Below are positions 44,267 through 56,240 of a stretch of 64,000 bases of DNA, piece by piece. The translations under genes were made by a program, and so were the position numbers. Every line of letters begins with the position of its first letter. Position 1 is the first letter of the stretch. The stretch is from Pyrenochaeta sp. MPI-SDFR-AT-0127 (Eukaryota > Ascomycota > Dothideomycetes > Pleosporales > Cucurbitariaceae). The stretch covers positions 1 through 64,000 of the forward strand of contig JAGTJM010000076.1 of the NCBI GenBank assembly GCA_020747015.1. The letters are read 5' to 3'. The notes beneath the pieces were generated by a model, which did not search any database, was not told the DNA's origin, and worked only from the letters and a program-made list of their open reading frames with translations.

Positions 44267-45287
44267 CTAAAGCTCCTCTTCGTCAAAGCTCATTGGCTTT
44301 TGAGAAGACGGGGCATCCGCGTAGATCGAGTCCCCCTCTTTACAATATGAAGGTGCCAACATGTTGAGCCAATTAGCAAGTCGATAACCGGCCCTAGCAA
44401 TCTGAAGGCTGACAGTGTCCTTAGCCGAATTGAAGTAAACAGGGTAAAGATCCCCAACTCTGAGCACATCAGGACCGTTTGGCATCACAACGGTGCATAC
44501 CAATGCGTTTGCTTCGCCAGACCACCTCAAAGCTGAGTCTTTCACCTTTGAGATATCATCACCTTTGATCCATCCGGCGGACAGGAGATGGTATATGCCA
44601 TCAGTTTTATCGATGGCATCGATAAGAGTCTGAGCCCATACCTGAGCAGAGGGCAACAAGGGCCGGTGCCCGCCATTCATCGCCTCTGGTATAAAAGTAT
44701 CCCAGGTAGAATGTAGATTTACAGGCTTTCCTTTAAACTTTACATGAATGTCGTTGCCACCCCGTGCGATGTCTTCGTTGTGTAACGGTTGTGTTATGTC
44801 GCCGAGGAAGTGGACGAGAAAGAGGAGAGCTTCTCGAACTTGCTCATCGTCCAGTTTCTGGTTGTTCACGCGTTGTGTATAGTTCATTATGGCCGAGATG
44901 ACACAGCCTTTAGACTTGCAGTCTCGATCATAGTCGACCTCGCAACCGGTAGGTTTGTCTTTGCACACGGTGGGTGGGCAATCATGGGCGTCAATGAAGT
45001 GAAATAACCCTGACCATTTACCAGCTGGTGAATGGTCAAAATCATCTGGCCATGAAGCATTTGCCGCCAAGTAGTCAGTAGAATAATCCTTTAGAATATT
45101 ATGAGCCCTGCAAAACGTCAGCATATATCTGACAGCGCTTTTCCTAGGTTTGTACAGACCAGCACATTGTGTTTGGACGTACATAATGCTGAGCAATATA
45201 TGCAACGGTCGCGTGGCCAAGAGCACCCCATGCGTGTACCGAGTGAAAGGTACCCAGGAGAACCGCAGCGTATCTGAGAACAATCAT
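44267..45287 (-). CDS. Secreted S1/P1 nuclease
   Basis: Zinc-dependent single-strand nuclease/3'-nucleotidase family. Two exons, 45287-45160 and 45107-44267 (52-nt intron, donor GTCTGT), encode 322 aa. The signal peptide is MIVLRYAAVLLGTFHSVHA (1-19), so the mature enzyme begins with Trp20 in WGALGH, the N-terminal Trp that ligates zinc in this family. Further zinc ligands and motifs follow: SWPDDF, FHFIDAHD, VISAIMNYTQR, LLFLVHFLGDITQPLHNED, NLHSTWDT and WSGEANALVC. The C terminus has about 25 extra residues ending in an acidic tail. The intron splits the Trp codon of the CWAHNIL tract. All expected motifs are present, so it is probably active in extracellular nucleic-acid scavenging. It is divergent from the BBE oxidase at 46026. 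Confidence 0.94.
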
Positions 45288-46025
45288 CACGAATGTGCAA
45301 AGAGTTCTTTGTGGGAAACAATTCTTTAGTTCGAGGTGAACATCAGCTTGTACGGGCAGTTCAGCTCAGTATATTACGCCAGCATTGATCTACCTCTTTC
45401 AGCTTCTCGTTGTCAAAGCTCGATTCCAGCCGCTAGGCAGGCTTACGAACGTATTCGGCACAGCCAGCATCCAATGGCGCTGTATCGCGAAGTTCCGCAA
45501 GAACCTAGGGACGGAAAGGGACGTTCCGTCTGGTGGCGCTATTGCTCAAGCTGAAACTAAAATATCTTAAATCATCTCGTTAGCTACATCCAAGGCAATG
45601 GAAGCGAAGCAGGGGTAGAAACTTTTCAGTCCTCAGTCACGCGCATTAGCTCGCGCGCGCTCTGCATGTTTAGTGGCTATTGCTACTAGCTGGATTCATA
45701 AATGTGAGTGGAGGTCCTGCGGGGTTCGACGCCATGTTGGGCTGAAGTCCTGGTACTCGATCATCGAAGTTCACGGTGGCTGGCTAACGAGCAACGCCCA
45801 CCATTCCTAATGGTCTCTGGTCAGCATCTATCGACTGGAACACATTCTAGATTACTGCAATGGTTTCGCCACGACTTTGATACGCCCCAGTATCCTTTAA
45901 TCGCTGCTGTGGACTGAGTGGGCATACAAAGCCCTGCTTTTTTGCCATTCGCAATTTATAAATCTTTCCGCTGGATTTTGTAGCAGCTCTTCAGTTCTCA
46001 GGTGCATAATTTCAAAGTCAAGAAA
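45288..46025. other. Divergent intergenic region, nuclease and oxidase
   Basis: About 0.74 kb between the two start codons. No coding signal with a motif. Presumably carries both promoters. Confidence 0.4.
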
Positions 46026-47721
46026 ATGACTGACTTCAATATTTTAAAGAAAATGCTCTCCTCTGAGAAGCAGGTTCTTGAGCCAGGCTCGGTAGAATAT
46101 TCGAAAGCCGGTAAGTGTGATCTCTGCCCATTATCTGTGGGCGCGATGCTAATGATCGAATCCAGTTTTCATTGGAAACTTGAACTACCGAATGACTATG
46201 CCAAGTATCGTCGTGGTAGCTAATTCTATCGAAGACGTTCAAGCTACCATCACTTTCTCTGTGCAGAATAAAGTCCGCTTGACAGTCAAGAATGGTGGGC
46301 ATTCCTACATGGGGTATTGTCTGAACCAAGGCGGAATCGTGCTTGACCTCAGCGGCATGAAGGGCTGTTATATTGACTCGGACAACATGACGATTACGAT
46401 GGCAGGCGGTATGATTTGGAAGGAAGCATACTACAAGTACCTCAAAGATCCATCTTTCATTGTCATTGGTGGACAATGCCCAAACGTCGGCGTCAGCGGC
46501 TTCACCCTGGGAGGCGGTCTCAGCCCATTTTCTCGCAGCTACGGACTTGGCTGCGATAATTTGCTCGAGATGAAGATTGTCACTTGGGAGGGCAAAGTTG
46601 TAACTGTATCTCAAGATGACCAAGATGAGAAGAAGCGAGATCTGTTCTGGGCCTTGTCCGGCGGTGGAGGGGGTAATTTTGGTGTGACAGTCAGTATAAC
46701 AAGTAAAATTCACAGGCTCAAGGACAACGACGGAACTGTTGTCTGCGGCAACTTGTCCTGGGACCTTCCGCAGCAAAAGGAAAGCTTCGACAAAATGATG
46801 GAAGTGTTCAACACCACCAGATGCCCTGACGAGCTGACAATCGACGCGCTGTGGAACCACGGAAAGAATAAACAGCTCAGCGGCGGCATGACAGTGATTT
46901 ACAATGGAGGTTGGGACGCGGCTCAAAAGGCCCTAAAACCATTGCTCGACTTCCAACCGAAAGAGAACAGTTTAAAGCCTATGAAGTGGTCCGACTGGGT
47001 TCACTTCAGCGAGGGTTGGGACCCATTTAGTCAAGTCTATCATCACCATGCTTCCTTCATATTCGCTGAAGGGGCTATCACGCGGCAGGTCAGCAGCGTG
47101 ATCTATGATTTGTTGGTCGAGGCTGTGAAACGACTGAACATCACGGACGATAACGGAGATAATGACCCTAAGTGTCATATCCTGTGGGACCATATTGGAG
47201 CTGCTACGACCAAGATTGGGCCACAAGACACGGCCTTTTACTGGCGACAAGGCCATTACGTGTCAACAGTGAAAGTACAGTGGACAGACCCAACACAAGG
47301 ACCCAAAATGATGGACTTCATGGCCAGCTGCCAAGCAAAGTTATTGCCTTTTGCAATCGAGAAGAAGGCAGCTTACCTCAACTACATCGACGGCACCATC
47401 CCCAATTGGCAGGAGGCATACTATGGTCAAAATTATCCCCGCCTTCAGAAAGTCAAAACAATGTGGGATCCTCAAAATATTTTTTGGAATTGGCAAAGTA
47501 TCCAACCACTCGCTGATGGTACAAAGGCTATACCTATACATGCGGTCATTCCTGTTCCTAGCAAATCAGAAATCTTGGAGCTGCCTCAGCTTCAGGAGGT
47601 CGAGAGATGGTGGGAAAAATATGCGCCCTTGGTCACGCCGGATATTTTGGGCTCGCCTAGCACAGAGGAAGAGGTTTATGAAAAAGATGCCGAGATTCGT
47701 AGGGGAATTATTAAAGGTTGA
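46026..47721 (+). CDS. BBE-type FAD-linked oxidoreductase
   Basis: Second berberine-bridge-enzyme-like flavoprotein in the window. Two exons, 46026-46110 and 46166-47721 (55-nt intron, donor GTAAGT), encode 546 aa. NGGHSYMGY gives His74 for FAD attachment and GGQCPNVG gives Cys133, so a bicovalent flavin is likely. GGGLSPFSRSYGLGCDNLL is the family's second FAD-binding tract. The C terminus carries NYPRLQKVKTMWDPQNIFW (BBE domain). Unlike the oxidase at 4376-6327 it has no signal peptide from the chosen start (aaaATGact), although an upstream ATG at 46002 exists. Length is normal. Substrate unknown. It may oxidise a small metabolite. Confidence 0.9.
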
Positions 47722-49070
47722 AGACTTTTGCGGAACAACAATTTTACGTGAGAAACGTGGCTGAGAGACTGAGCCCTCGTAAAATCCGAAATTCATTCAA
47801 ATTGATGATTCTTCAGTTGCGCGCGGCGGTGCCTGTGTCCTTTCGACTCCAATGATTGGGTCTCGATTTTGCACGATAATCGCCAATATCAAGGTTCATT
47901 GTGTAGGGAGATGCCGACAACCCCTTAGTCAAACAACCTTGCCAACCACAGACATTGTATCTGTTCTGATGGAGGCTGCTGATTTTCTTGACGTACCGGA
48001 GCCAGAGGATCCTAGATGGAAATTTCCAAGTCATTTTGGTGTTGTCACTAATTTTGGAGTCGATTAATATATGAAGTATCTTCGTCATGCCAAAATAAAA
48101 CCAGGAGGCTCATTCAAACTCATATTCCATCTTTAGCTATATTAGAAGAAACTTAATAACTATTATGCCGTTGCACAGTGTGGTAATCCTAGATAACCGC
48201 GCTGGGCAGAAACTGCATAGACCGAAGCGAAGCCGATGTGGCTTAGTATGTAGAGAGACTGAAGATCTCAAGGAAGGATTATCGAACACCACACTTCAGA
48301 TAACGAATCTTAACTCAACTGTCTTATTATCCCTTGCCTACGGCTAGTTCTCGTTGCTTCGGCTGCGCCAGCATCCACCTGAAGGGAGCAGTCGGCTATG
48401 ATCCTACTACTCCTGCACACTACAAGTAGTAGGAGTAGAACTAGTAAATGTTTTCAACTACTCTATATACTAAAATATTTTATTGAAGTAGAAAGATTAT
48501 AACTCTGCTAGACTGCATAGTACGATGAGCTGATTGTTGCCTTGTCTTGGGTCCGTCATGTATGTGAATACTTCCCTTTGCGCAGTAATAATTCCAAAGG
48601 GTTCTCGCAACAAGAGGCAAGTCTCACAGATTTGCCTAGACATCCTGATTCTCACAACCACCATATCCATAATTCCGGATTTGAGGTCTAGATCTCCCTA
48701 TAAAGCCCGTTAATTCTGTCCTTGAGCTGGCCTGCACTTGCCGAGAATGACTTGTTGCAACTCCGCCAACCAATCACAAGGCGGTACGCTTAGATCTAAC
48801 GATAAGGACTTGCCGCACGCTTCGCATCATCTGCCACGAGGTTCAGCAACCATTCTGTGCCAAAAGACTTTCGTATATGCGCGAAACAAAGGCCCTTAGA
48901 CTTGAAAAGTTTTTAATCATGATTATCTATGTTTCTGGGAATCTCTATGTGCTTCTATTCGCACCTTGCAACACCCGTACGTTGGCCATCTATGCAGTCT
49001 GATTCTGCTTCAAGATTACTGTCAACATGTAAACACTATCGGGTTCGATGAATTGCTCACCCTAACACTG
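47722..49070. other. Intergenic, no gene seen
   Basis: About 1.35 kb. Short frames at 47852-48067 (+) and 47813-48088 (-) overlap each other and show no motif. Near 48,410-48,440 there is a small inverted repeat (cctactact pairing with agtagtagg). AT-rich around 48,450-48,490. Confidence 0.35.
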
Positions 49071-51102
49071 CTATACCAGGCGTAACATCTGTCTTTTCCA
49101 AGTTGTGTCACGGTGGACGTCCTTCACCTTCATTATCTCTTCAATTGCGTTCGTCACGCTGCTTGGCACACCATCTATTTTGACAGACAACAATCCAATA
49201 CGACGAAAGGAGTCCTGTGCGATTTCGCGCGCAAGTATGAACATAACTTGACAACAGTCCTCCGTTTCAATCGCATCGGTGGATAAAGATGGTGGCGCGT
49301 TGTCCGTGGAGGACGGAAGAAGAGCCCCTGAAAGGACAGGTTCAGGCTGAACGTGCAGGAGACCCATAAAGAGCGCGATCGTCTCGCCTTCCTCATTTGA
49401 GTCCTCGTCGATATGCACAATGCTCGAGCTGAACCCGCAAAAGTTTGGTACGAATGTGCCGTCTTTAAGTACAACAACAGTGATCCAGCCACTTATCGTC
49501 CAGGTTACAATGGAAAGCCATGGATAGAAATATTTGTAGCTGGCTGTGTTACCGGCCTCGACAAACTCAATTAAGTCCATCTCCTGATTGTTATGGCTTG
49601 TAATACAAAATGTGATATCATCTTGATAAAGCATGCCTTTCCAGACAAATTCAAACAAGAGTTGGTTGCTGGTCGATGGATGCTTTGTTTTGATGGCAGC
49701 CCATGACCAGGATGGGAAATCGGATCCAGTTAAAAGCGAGTCCCTGCTCGGAAATGGATCAATAGTTCTCCATAGCAGCCCATCCGCAAATCGGCTTGCG
49801 GTTTTGCGAGCTTCCCACTTCGAAGAATACTGGTATCCCGAACAGATGTTTCATCCTCGTGCTGCCACTTCTATTGTCCATGAGGGCATTCAAAACGCCT
49901 TCGAATGCACTGATACTATCAGATCCGAAGGAAAGATTTCGCGTGAAGTACTCTTTCAACAGCTCATACACAGTGTTGAGTGAGTAGCCGCGACCTGCGC
50001 CAGCAAAGAATTGCAGATCACGATCATCGCGTAGCGGTTGGTTATTCAATCCTTGATCAAGTGTTTCGAGACAGTGCATTCCGTCGCATTGAAAGTACAG
50101 CTGTGATTCGGTAAAGACGAGGCGGCGAGACGCTAGCATGCCTTCCTGATATGTCCAACCTCGACTATTCCAACGCGACGATCGTATCTGCTGACAGATG
50201 TCACCGGCTACCAGGAAAGTACACTCTTGTGAGTGCAAGAACCGCTGCTGACGTCTAGGTGTGCCATGAACGCCTGAGAGACCGTAGGACGCATCGCCAT
50301 TCGCCGCAACTATGGTGATGTCTGCACCTCCATAAATTCGATCCATGGCCGCAATTGTGCTCGTTTTCTCCTGAAAGTTTTCTTGATCGATACAATACTG
50401 ATCTGCCCATATTCTGGGAATATCAAGTTGACTTGCAACCCAGATGGCATCTTCAATCGTCTTTGGGAGCTGCTCAGGAAGTGTCAAATTTTTCGCTTTG
50501 CTACCGACTGTACTCCCCCATACGTAACTCAAGCAGACGTACGGCTCATCATTTCGCAGGGCTCTGATATGGCGATCTTGGCAATCTATTATCTTCAATG
50601 GCACATCCAGGGGGGCTCTGAGGGGTGTGCAACCATCTGGCAGGTTCGAATGACTCTCCTGGCAAGACATGATCCAAGATTTCGCTAAATTGAGGTTGGC
50701 TGAGTCGACATCGATTGTGCGCCCTGTACCATAAGTTACTCCTTTCATCGGTGCTTTTGGTGGCTGCATTGGAAAAATCCACAAGTTGTGGTCGAAAGAG
50801 TGGGTTAGGCTGACAGAGAAGTATACCATCTCCCAGTCTTGCCCTGGTGTCCAAGCCTCTGCGTCGTGATGATGCACCATCAGGACCACTGCATCTTCCG
50901 ACATATGTGCATCGCATTTTGCGATAAACTCTATACACAGCCGGCAGAGAGGGCAGTCGTCCAACAATGACCTTCGTGTTAGAGGAGCGACGATTGGCCT
51001 GGTGCCATATACCCACGGGCTAATATACTTCTCGAGCCCCAAACTGCGACACCGCGCGCACAACCCCAGAGGGTCTTCAAATGGTGAGACACTCATTGGC
51101 AA
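49071..51102 (-). CDS. HET-domain protein with a frame break
   Basis: Heterokaryon-incompatibility protein. From the ATG at 51102 it has CARCRSLGLEKY and CPLCRLCIEF (Cys-rich N terminus), then the HET domain: VCLSYVWG, RIWADQYCIDQ, MDRIYGGADITIVAA, SRGWTYQEGMLASRR. The C-terminal part continues through DSISAFEGVLNAL and HLFGIPVF, where this frame would soon end at 49759. The next expected block (RFADGLLWRTIDPF, then FPSWSWAA) lies in a frame shifted by one base and runs to the stop at 49071. No well-formed intron bridges the shift, so it is either a single-base indel near 49,830 or an unusual intron (GTTTTG donor, 67 nt). Total about 675 residues. Likely a cell-death or recognition gene, possibly inactivated. 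Confidence 0.82.
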
Positions 51103-51965
51103 TTCGGGAGCGAATCACCATTTAATGGCCAGATTCCAAAAGGGCTGTGTAGTTGTTTGGTTTGGTGGAGGTTGCTATTACCCCGCCTGGGCTGCGATCA
51201 GAATTAGAAACCAAACTTCCTCGCTACAATTGTTTATGCGTCAGTCTACCACGGCGCCTATGACATAATGCGTGGTCAGCGTCAAAACGGCACTCCTTCA
51301 TTAAGAACGCGCAAAATGAAGCCATCTTTGCTCGTCTGCAAGCGTTCTAGTATCACAGTTAGTTGCAATCGTTCAGCACAAATTAATTATATGCCCGCAG
51401 TACATTAGATCAGTCTAAGTAAGATACCAGAAGCCGTAAGGAACCAATCATGTTCCGATCGATCACCGAGGTCGAAATTTTGCAGGATGGGACGTGCCCA
51501 GTCAGGCCTCACCCCATAAGTCGAACCTTGCGAGACGGACCCGAGATGAAGGCTATCATAAGAGAAGCCCTGCCAAAACCCCGATTCATTGCCCACGGTT
51601 TTAAACTTACCAACATGTGACGCTCCAAAACCTAACAAGGTACCTTAGCAGCTGAAACTGTTACTGTAGTGTGCACGAACGATCTAGTAACCTCTGTTCA
51701 GTTTCGATGTCCATGATAGTCCTAACAATCCAACTTTGAAAACTGCAGATCTTGACTGGGACTTGGCAATGCTGGAGGGCTGCAAAAGCGTTTACACAAA
51801 CTCAGTACCTACGTGAACTCGCCATCTAAACTTGTTCTATCAGTAAACTGAGCAGCGGAAAATACAAATGGGAAAAGTCCAAACTTCGTTCTATTGAAAA
51901 AGTTTCTACCAACCAGCGCTATGTACAAGATATGCACAACCCTTTCCTTGTCTTCTTGCGAAATA
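51103..51965. other. Intergenic, no gene seen
   Basis: About 0.86 kb between the HET gene start and the 3' end of the thioesterase gene. Only short frames without motifs. Confidence 0.4.
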
Positions 51966-52595
51966 TTAAAGTTTCTCTTTCGGAACTGACATCCACATCC
52001 CTTCACACGTTGCAAACACTAGCCCATCTCCACTCCTTACATCAGCATTCAAGAACACTTTCCTCCCTTCAATCCTGTTAAAAGTGGCTGTTGCCACTAC
52101 AACTTGTGACATCTCTAGAGGCCTTCGGAAACGCACGTTCATGCTTGCTGTAAACATTGCGACGCCGTACATGTTGAGCACGTTTGATGGCAGTGATCTT
52201 CCTTGCCTCTGCACTTGTTTGTAAATCACATCATTGACAAATATCAACGAGCCTATTGCTTCGTCTATTAGCGTTGATATCAGACCGCCGTGCGCTGACC
52301 CGTTGAAACCGTTGACTCTAGGATGTAGGTCGAGCAGTAGCGTTGAAGATGGGATTAACAGACATGGGCTTTTGTCCTCCTGCTCTTCAGATTGGTGGTT
52401 CGAGAAAGGGTTTTGATAAAACCTAATATAATTCGGGATGAGCTCGGTATTTCGAAGGTTTTTATGGAAGAACTGGTCAAGTGTTGGTAAATGGCCGCTT
52501 GCGTCGGGTTCGAGGCGACATGTAGGCGTGTATGGGATAACATCAGGTCGTTGGAGGAGATTGTTGCACCAGGGAATGGTCTTATAGTAATCCAT
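51966..52595 (-). CDS. Hotdog-fold thioesterase
   Basis: A single-exon, 209-aa protein of the 4HBT/PaaI-like thioesterase superfamily, which hydrolyses acyl-CoA or acyl-carrier thioesters. The long hotdog helix is NGSAHGGLISTLIDEAIGSL, with HGG at 102-104 and the acidic Asp111/Glu112 pair. The strand FTASMNVRFRRPLE and the end KVFLNADVRSGDGLVFATCEG complete the fold. An N-terminal extension of about 60 residues (YKTIPWCNNLLQ) is common in fungal members. No breaks. It starts the group thioesterase, NmrA, MFS, hydrolase, regulator and could act on a metabolite of that group. Confidence 0.85.
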   Translation of the reverse strand: MDYYKTIPWCNNLLQRPDVIPYTPTCRLEPDASGHLPTLDQFFHKNLRNTELIPNYIRFYQNPFSNHQSEEQEDKSPCLLIPSSTLLLDLHPRVNGFNGSAHGGLISTLIDEAIGSLIFVNDVIYKQVQRQGRSLPSNVLNMYGVAMFTASMNVRFRRPLEMSQVVVATATFNRIEGRKVFLNADVRSGDGLVFATCEGMWMSVPKEKL

Positions 52596-53202
52596 ATTGT
52601 ATGTGCTCAGGCGCCACCTCGATCAAATAGATAATGGGATGTATGTGTTATTTGTAGTATACAGTTCACTCTCTGGGGACCAATTTTCGAGTTTCTTACT
52701 AATAGACGTCGGCGTGATGCTCTCCTAGATCGGGACGAGATACAAGAGCCAGATGCAGATGAGCCGAGGCAGTATGATCGTGTGCCGATTGGTAAAATAA
52801 AATAATAGCTAGTACAGGTCTGCTAAAGTTGTCCGCAGCTGCATGAAGTTAAGGGTGGAACGAGTTTTGGGCCCGAAGCGTTCTTAGCTTATATGCCAAG
52901 GAAATAAATGACTGTTCAAGGTAATCGTGTAGAATACTATTGTCCGGCAAGTATAGCCATTTCTGATGCTTTGCATCACAACTTAACTTTGTGTGGCTCA
53001 TAAAACTTTTGCTGTCACTTAAATCCGTAGCGTCGAAGCCTTCATATTCCAACTAATCATATGGATAGACCCCTACCACGAGCGAGAGGCTTATTACAGA
53101 CATCATTCCCCTAAGAGATGGTATTGCGGGGTCGGAGTGATTGTTTCGCCGCTTTTCACAGAAAGGAGACCCCGGAATGTGCAGCAAAGTTCGATGGAGC
53201 AG
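52596..53202. other. Divergent intergenic region
   Basis: About 0.6 kb between thioesterase and NmrA-like gene starts. No coding signal. Probably two promoters. Confidence 0.4.
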
Positions 53203-53210
53203 ATATATAA
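53203..53210 (+). promoter_or_regulatory. TATA-like element before the NmrA-like gene
   Basis: The motif atatataa lies about 112 bases upstream of the ATG at 53321, consistent with a core promoter. Confidence 0.4.
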
Positions 53211-53320
53211 ATGTATCGTATGGCGATATAAATATTGTTTATTAGCAAGCTTTCGTCTTTCTAGAAGAGAGACAACATTTACCTTAGCGAAACTTGTGAA
53301 CACTAGCCAGCCAATTCAGC

Positions 53321-54415
53321 ATGTCCTCTAAACTTATTACAGTCTTTGGCGCAACCAGCACTCAAAGGGCTGTCCTTCAATCTTTACTATCCAATACTAG
53401 CAATACTTTTAACCTCCGTGGCATTACCCGCAATCCCTCTTCAGACTCTGCAAAAGTCCTCACCAGTTTCGGAATTGAAGTCGTTCAAGCTGATGACTGG
53501 GATAAAGCGTCCCTTGTTGCTGCATTCAAGGGAAGTTGGGGTGCATTCGTGAATACGAATTCTGAAGATCCCGTTATTCTTGATCCAGAAGATAACGTAC
53601 AAAATTGGAATTAGGGACGATCATCGTGGATGCTGCCGTTGAGGCCAAAGTGGCGGTCTTTGTATACAGCGGATTTACTAGCGGGAAGAAAATAACTAAG
53701 GGCGAAATAGTTACTATTAGCTACGATGGTATATTTGGTATGCCAGTCTCTCATTCATGGATTACTTACACAAGGTGTAGATAAGAGCGCCATTTTTGAG
53801 TATGCTAAGTCATCTGGCGCTTTTGAATCAGTTATTAGCGCAAGCCCTGGTTGGTATTTCGAGAGCTTCCTAATGACAAAAGTAGGTAAAGTCTTCGGTG
53901 GGTTCCCTTTCATACCCTCTGAGGACGGTACATATGTATTCAGAGTTCCGAAATGGGGAGGCAAGGAGGATGTGCCTTTCCTCGCCGTTGGCGACGACTT
54001 TGGAGACATTGTTCACGCCCTCTTCCTCGACCCGAAGGAATGGGACGGGAGAATTGCCCAAGGCCTCAGCCAGATCGCAACATTTGACGAAGCTGTTAAA
54101 GCATTCGAGAATGGTAAGTTTGGCCAAGATAACAGAGAGCTTCTTACTAATATTCCGCAGCTACTGGGAAAAAAATCTCGTTTCGAAGCAAACTGGAAGG
54201 ATCTGAATGTTTACGGGATCCCGTCGTTAGAGAATATAAAGCTAATGTTCGCATTCACTCAAGTCTCTGGAGAACGATACTATGGTGACGAGACGGAAGT
54301 GGAAACCTCTATTGCACTTAAGAAGATGGATGCAGAGGCTTGTGGTAAGAGTGGTGAAAAGACTGAGCTTTCGACGCTGGAAAGCTTCTTCGCTAGAGAA
54401 TTTGGAGATCAGTAA
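53321..54415 (+). CDS. NmrA-like NAD(P)-binding protein with a frame break
   Basis: Atypical SDR of the NmrA/HSCARG group, redox sensors or regulators that bind NAD(P). The N terminus ITVFGATSTQRAVLQSLL is the Rossmann dinucleotide motif (GATSxQ). WGAFVNTNSEDP and later LGTIIVDAAVEAKVAVFVYSG are the expected strands. The first frame ends at a TAG near 53,612-53,614 just after EDNVQ, while the next block reads in a frame shifted by one base. No intron fits, so a one-base deletion near 53,598-53,602 is likely. After it a good 46-nt intron (about 53,729-53,774, donor GTATAT, acceptor cacaag) joins TISYDG to VDKSAIFEYAKSSGAF. The C-terminal half (to 54415) is intact, with SPGWYFESF and VPFLAVGDDFG. 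Either a recent pseudogene or an assembly error. Confidence 0.78.
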
Positions 54416-54730
54416 TGATCTTATAAATGCCCGTAGTAGAAAGAAATACTTTGATTACTCTGACTAATATGCCCTACTTTACATTTCTTATGTTTTATGC
54501 ATACTAGAAGTTTTATTTCTAACAGGAAGGAATTTAAATGAATAAGAGTCTACTTAAATAGGAGAAAGTTCTCCACCTGGGTTCGCTCACGGCGTACCCA
54601 TATTTAATCGTTTAGACTCAGCAGTCGCCCTATGAAATCGCAATGTGCGCAGCAATGCATTGGAAAGGCGCTATTTTATTCTACTTCTATGGTTTCGCTC
54701 TTCAAGTGAGAACAACATGTTTTGATATTG
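54416..54730. other. Convergent 3' region
   Basis: About 0.3 kb of AT-rich sequence between the NmrA-like and MFS stop codons. No gene. Confidence 0.4.
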
Positions 54731-56240
54731 CTACAATTTTACCCAGATGTCTTTCTGATTTTCCCGCCTTTTGGCCTCCCGTGCTGCAAGTATAACCAAG
54801 CCTCCAGCAACCAAGGTACTCCCTGAAAAAGCTTGTGCGCCAGCATATGAGCCGCCATTTGAAGCGATAATGACACCACAGATTGGAGATCCAATCAAGG
54901 CGCCGAATCCAATGGCTCCGAATATGATTCCCAACCGTGCTCCAATCTTTGACATGTCCGAAGTTATAACAGGGACTACAGCCAGGGAAAGTGACTGGAC
55001 TCCGCCTACAGATAAACTGTAAAATGTGGTCCATGCGTACAGCCCGGGCGTCGAATGAACTGGTATCCAAGTATACATGCATAGCGCGGAAGCGAACACC
55101 ATTATGATGAATACATTCAACGTGCCGATAAATCGGGCCAGTGCACTAGGTAGCAACCGACCCGCGAACCCTACGCCATTCAAAGTGAGCGTGAGGTTGA
55201 AGGAGTCAGTGTACGTCATTCCTTGCTTCTCACGCGCGTAAGAGCTCAGGAAGAAGAATGGGAAGAAGACGCCCAAGAAAGCCTTGGACTTTGTAAGCAA
55301 AATGTCCATACCGATGGGGCATGAAGAATTCAGCACTGACCAAAAATGACCCAACGAGGAGTAAGGTGAACACAGGCTCCTTGAAGACGATCCAATCAAG
55401 AACTGGACCTGGCTCCTTAGAGACCGCCTTAGGTTTACTGCATACTAGGGCGATGGCAAACGTCCCCAGTTGTACGAAGCCGATCGCTCGTAAGGTCCAT
55501 CCGAAGCCGATTGTCGGCAGCAGTGTTCGCACCATGCCCGGGTAGATGAGACCTCCAGTCACGCTTCCACAAGCGGCTATTCCCATAGCGAGCGGGAGCC
55601 TCCTCCTGAAGTAGGAGGTGACAAGAGTCGACATGGGTGTGAGGAGGAAGCCGTTGCCCAGACCGGTACATATTCCTTGGGCAAGAAGGATTTGCCAGTA
55701 AGCGTTGGAAAGGGAGGTCATGAAGGTTCCGAGTAGGACCAGAATCGTGCCAACAGTCGTCGTGCTGCGGTAGTACCCTGCGTCTGTGAGGCGGCCGCTG
55801 ACGATGCCCATGAAGAAGAGGAGGAACACGGCTAGCGAGCCAACCCACGCAATATCCGACCGTGCCTGATGTAATGTCGAGACATAATAGGTTTGAAAGA
55901 CTCCAAAAGAGATGATCATACCCCTATCGTGTATCAGTCAGCTCCAATTGAGTGAATCCAGATGAAGCAAGCGACTTACCATGTATTCATGACGGCGAGA
56001 AAGAGAGCCACAACTTATGAAGCAGATAGATTAGAATCTAGTTGAACTTGGTAGCAAGACATCTCACTCACCTGCCAACCAGGCTGCCCAGCCACCTTCT
56101 GGTGGTACGTTAGTGGCCATAGCGTTATCCGGCAGTTCGCCATTCAAAGTCGGAGTCGAGGCAATTGCCGATTCTAAATCCTCGTGTGTAGACAAACATT
56201 GATCAGCCGTCGGAGGGGCTTTGCTCTCCTGGTTCCCCAT
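54731..56240 (-). CDS. MFS transporter, monocarboxylate-porter-like
   Basis: Major facilitator of the MCT type in the plasma membrane. Four exons, 56240-56072, 56013-55980, 55923-55341 and 55282-54731, encode 445 aa. Introns of 58, 56 and 58 nt start GTGAGT, GTAAGT and GTCAGT. Exon 2 is only 34 nt. The hydrophilic N terminus ends with PPEGGWAAWLAVVALF (the PEGGWGW-type start of fungal MCTs). TM1 then continues through MNTWGMIISFGVFQTYY. Loop motif SGRLTDAGYYRST lies between TM2 and TM3, and GICTGLGNGFLLTP in TM4. The second half has LGVFFPFFFLSSYA, LNGVGFAGRLLPSALA and GSPICGVIIASNGG. Twelve hydrophobic segments are plausible. It may export or import an organic acid or related metabolite of this group of genes. 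Confidence 0.9.

Noticed and set aside
46036..46926. 296-codon minus-strand frame
   Set aside because: Antisense to the BBE oxidase, which has clear motifs and splice sites.
48400..48440. Small inverted repeat considered as a MITE or terminator
   Set aside because: Only about 9 bp pair, no target duplication, no partner copy in the window.
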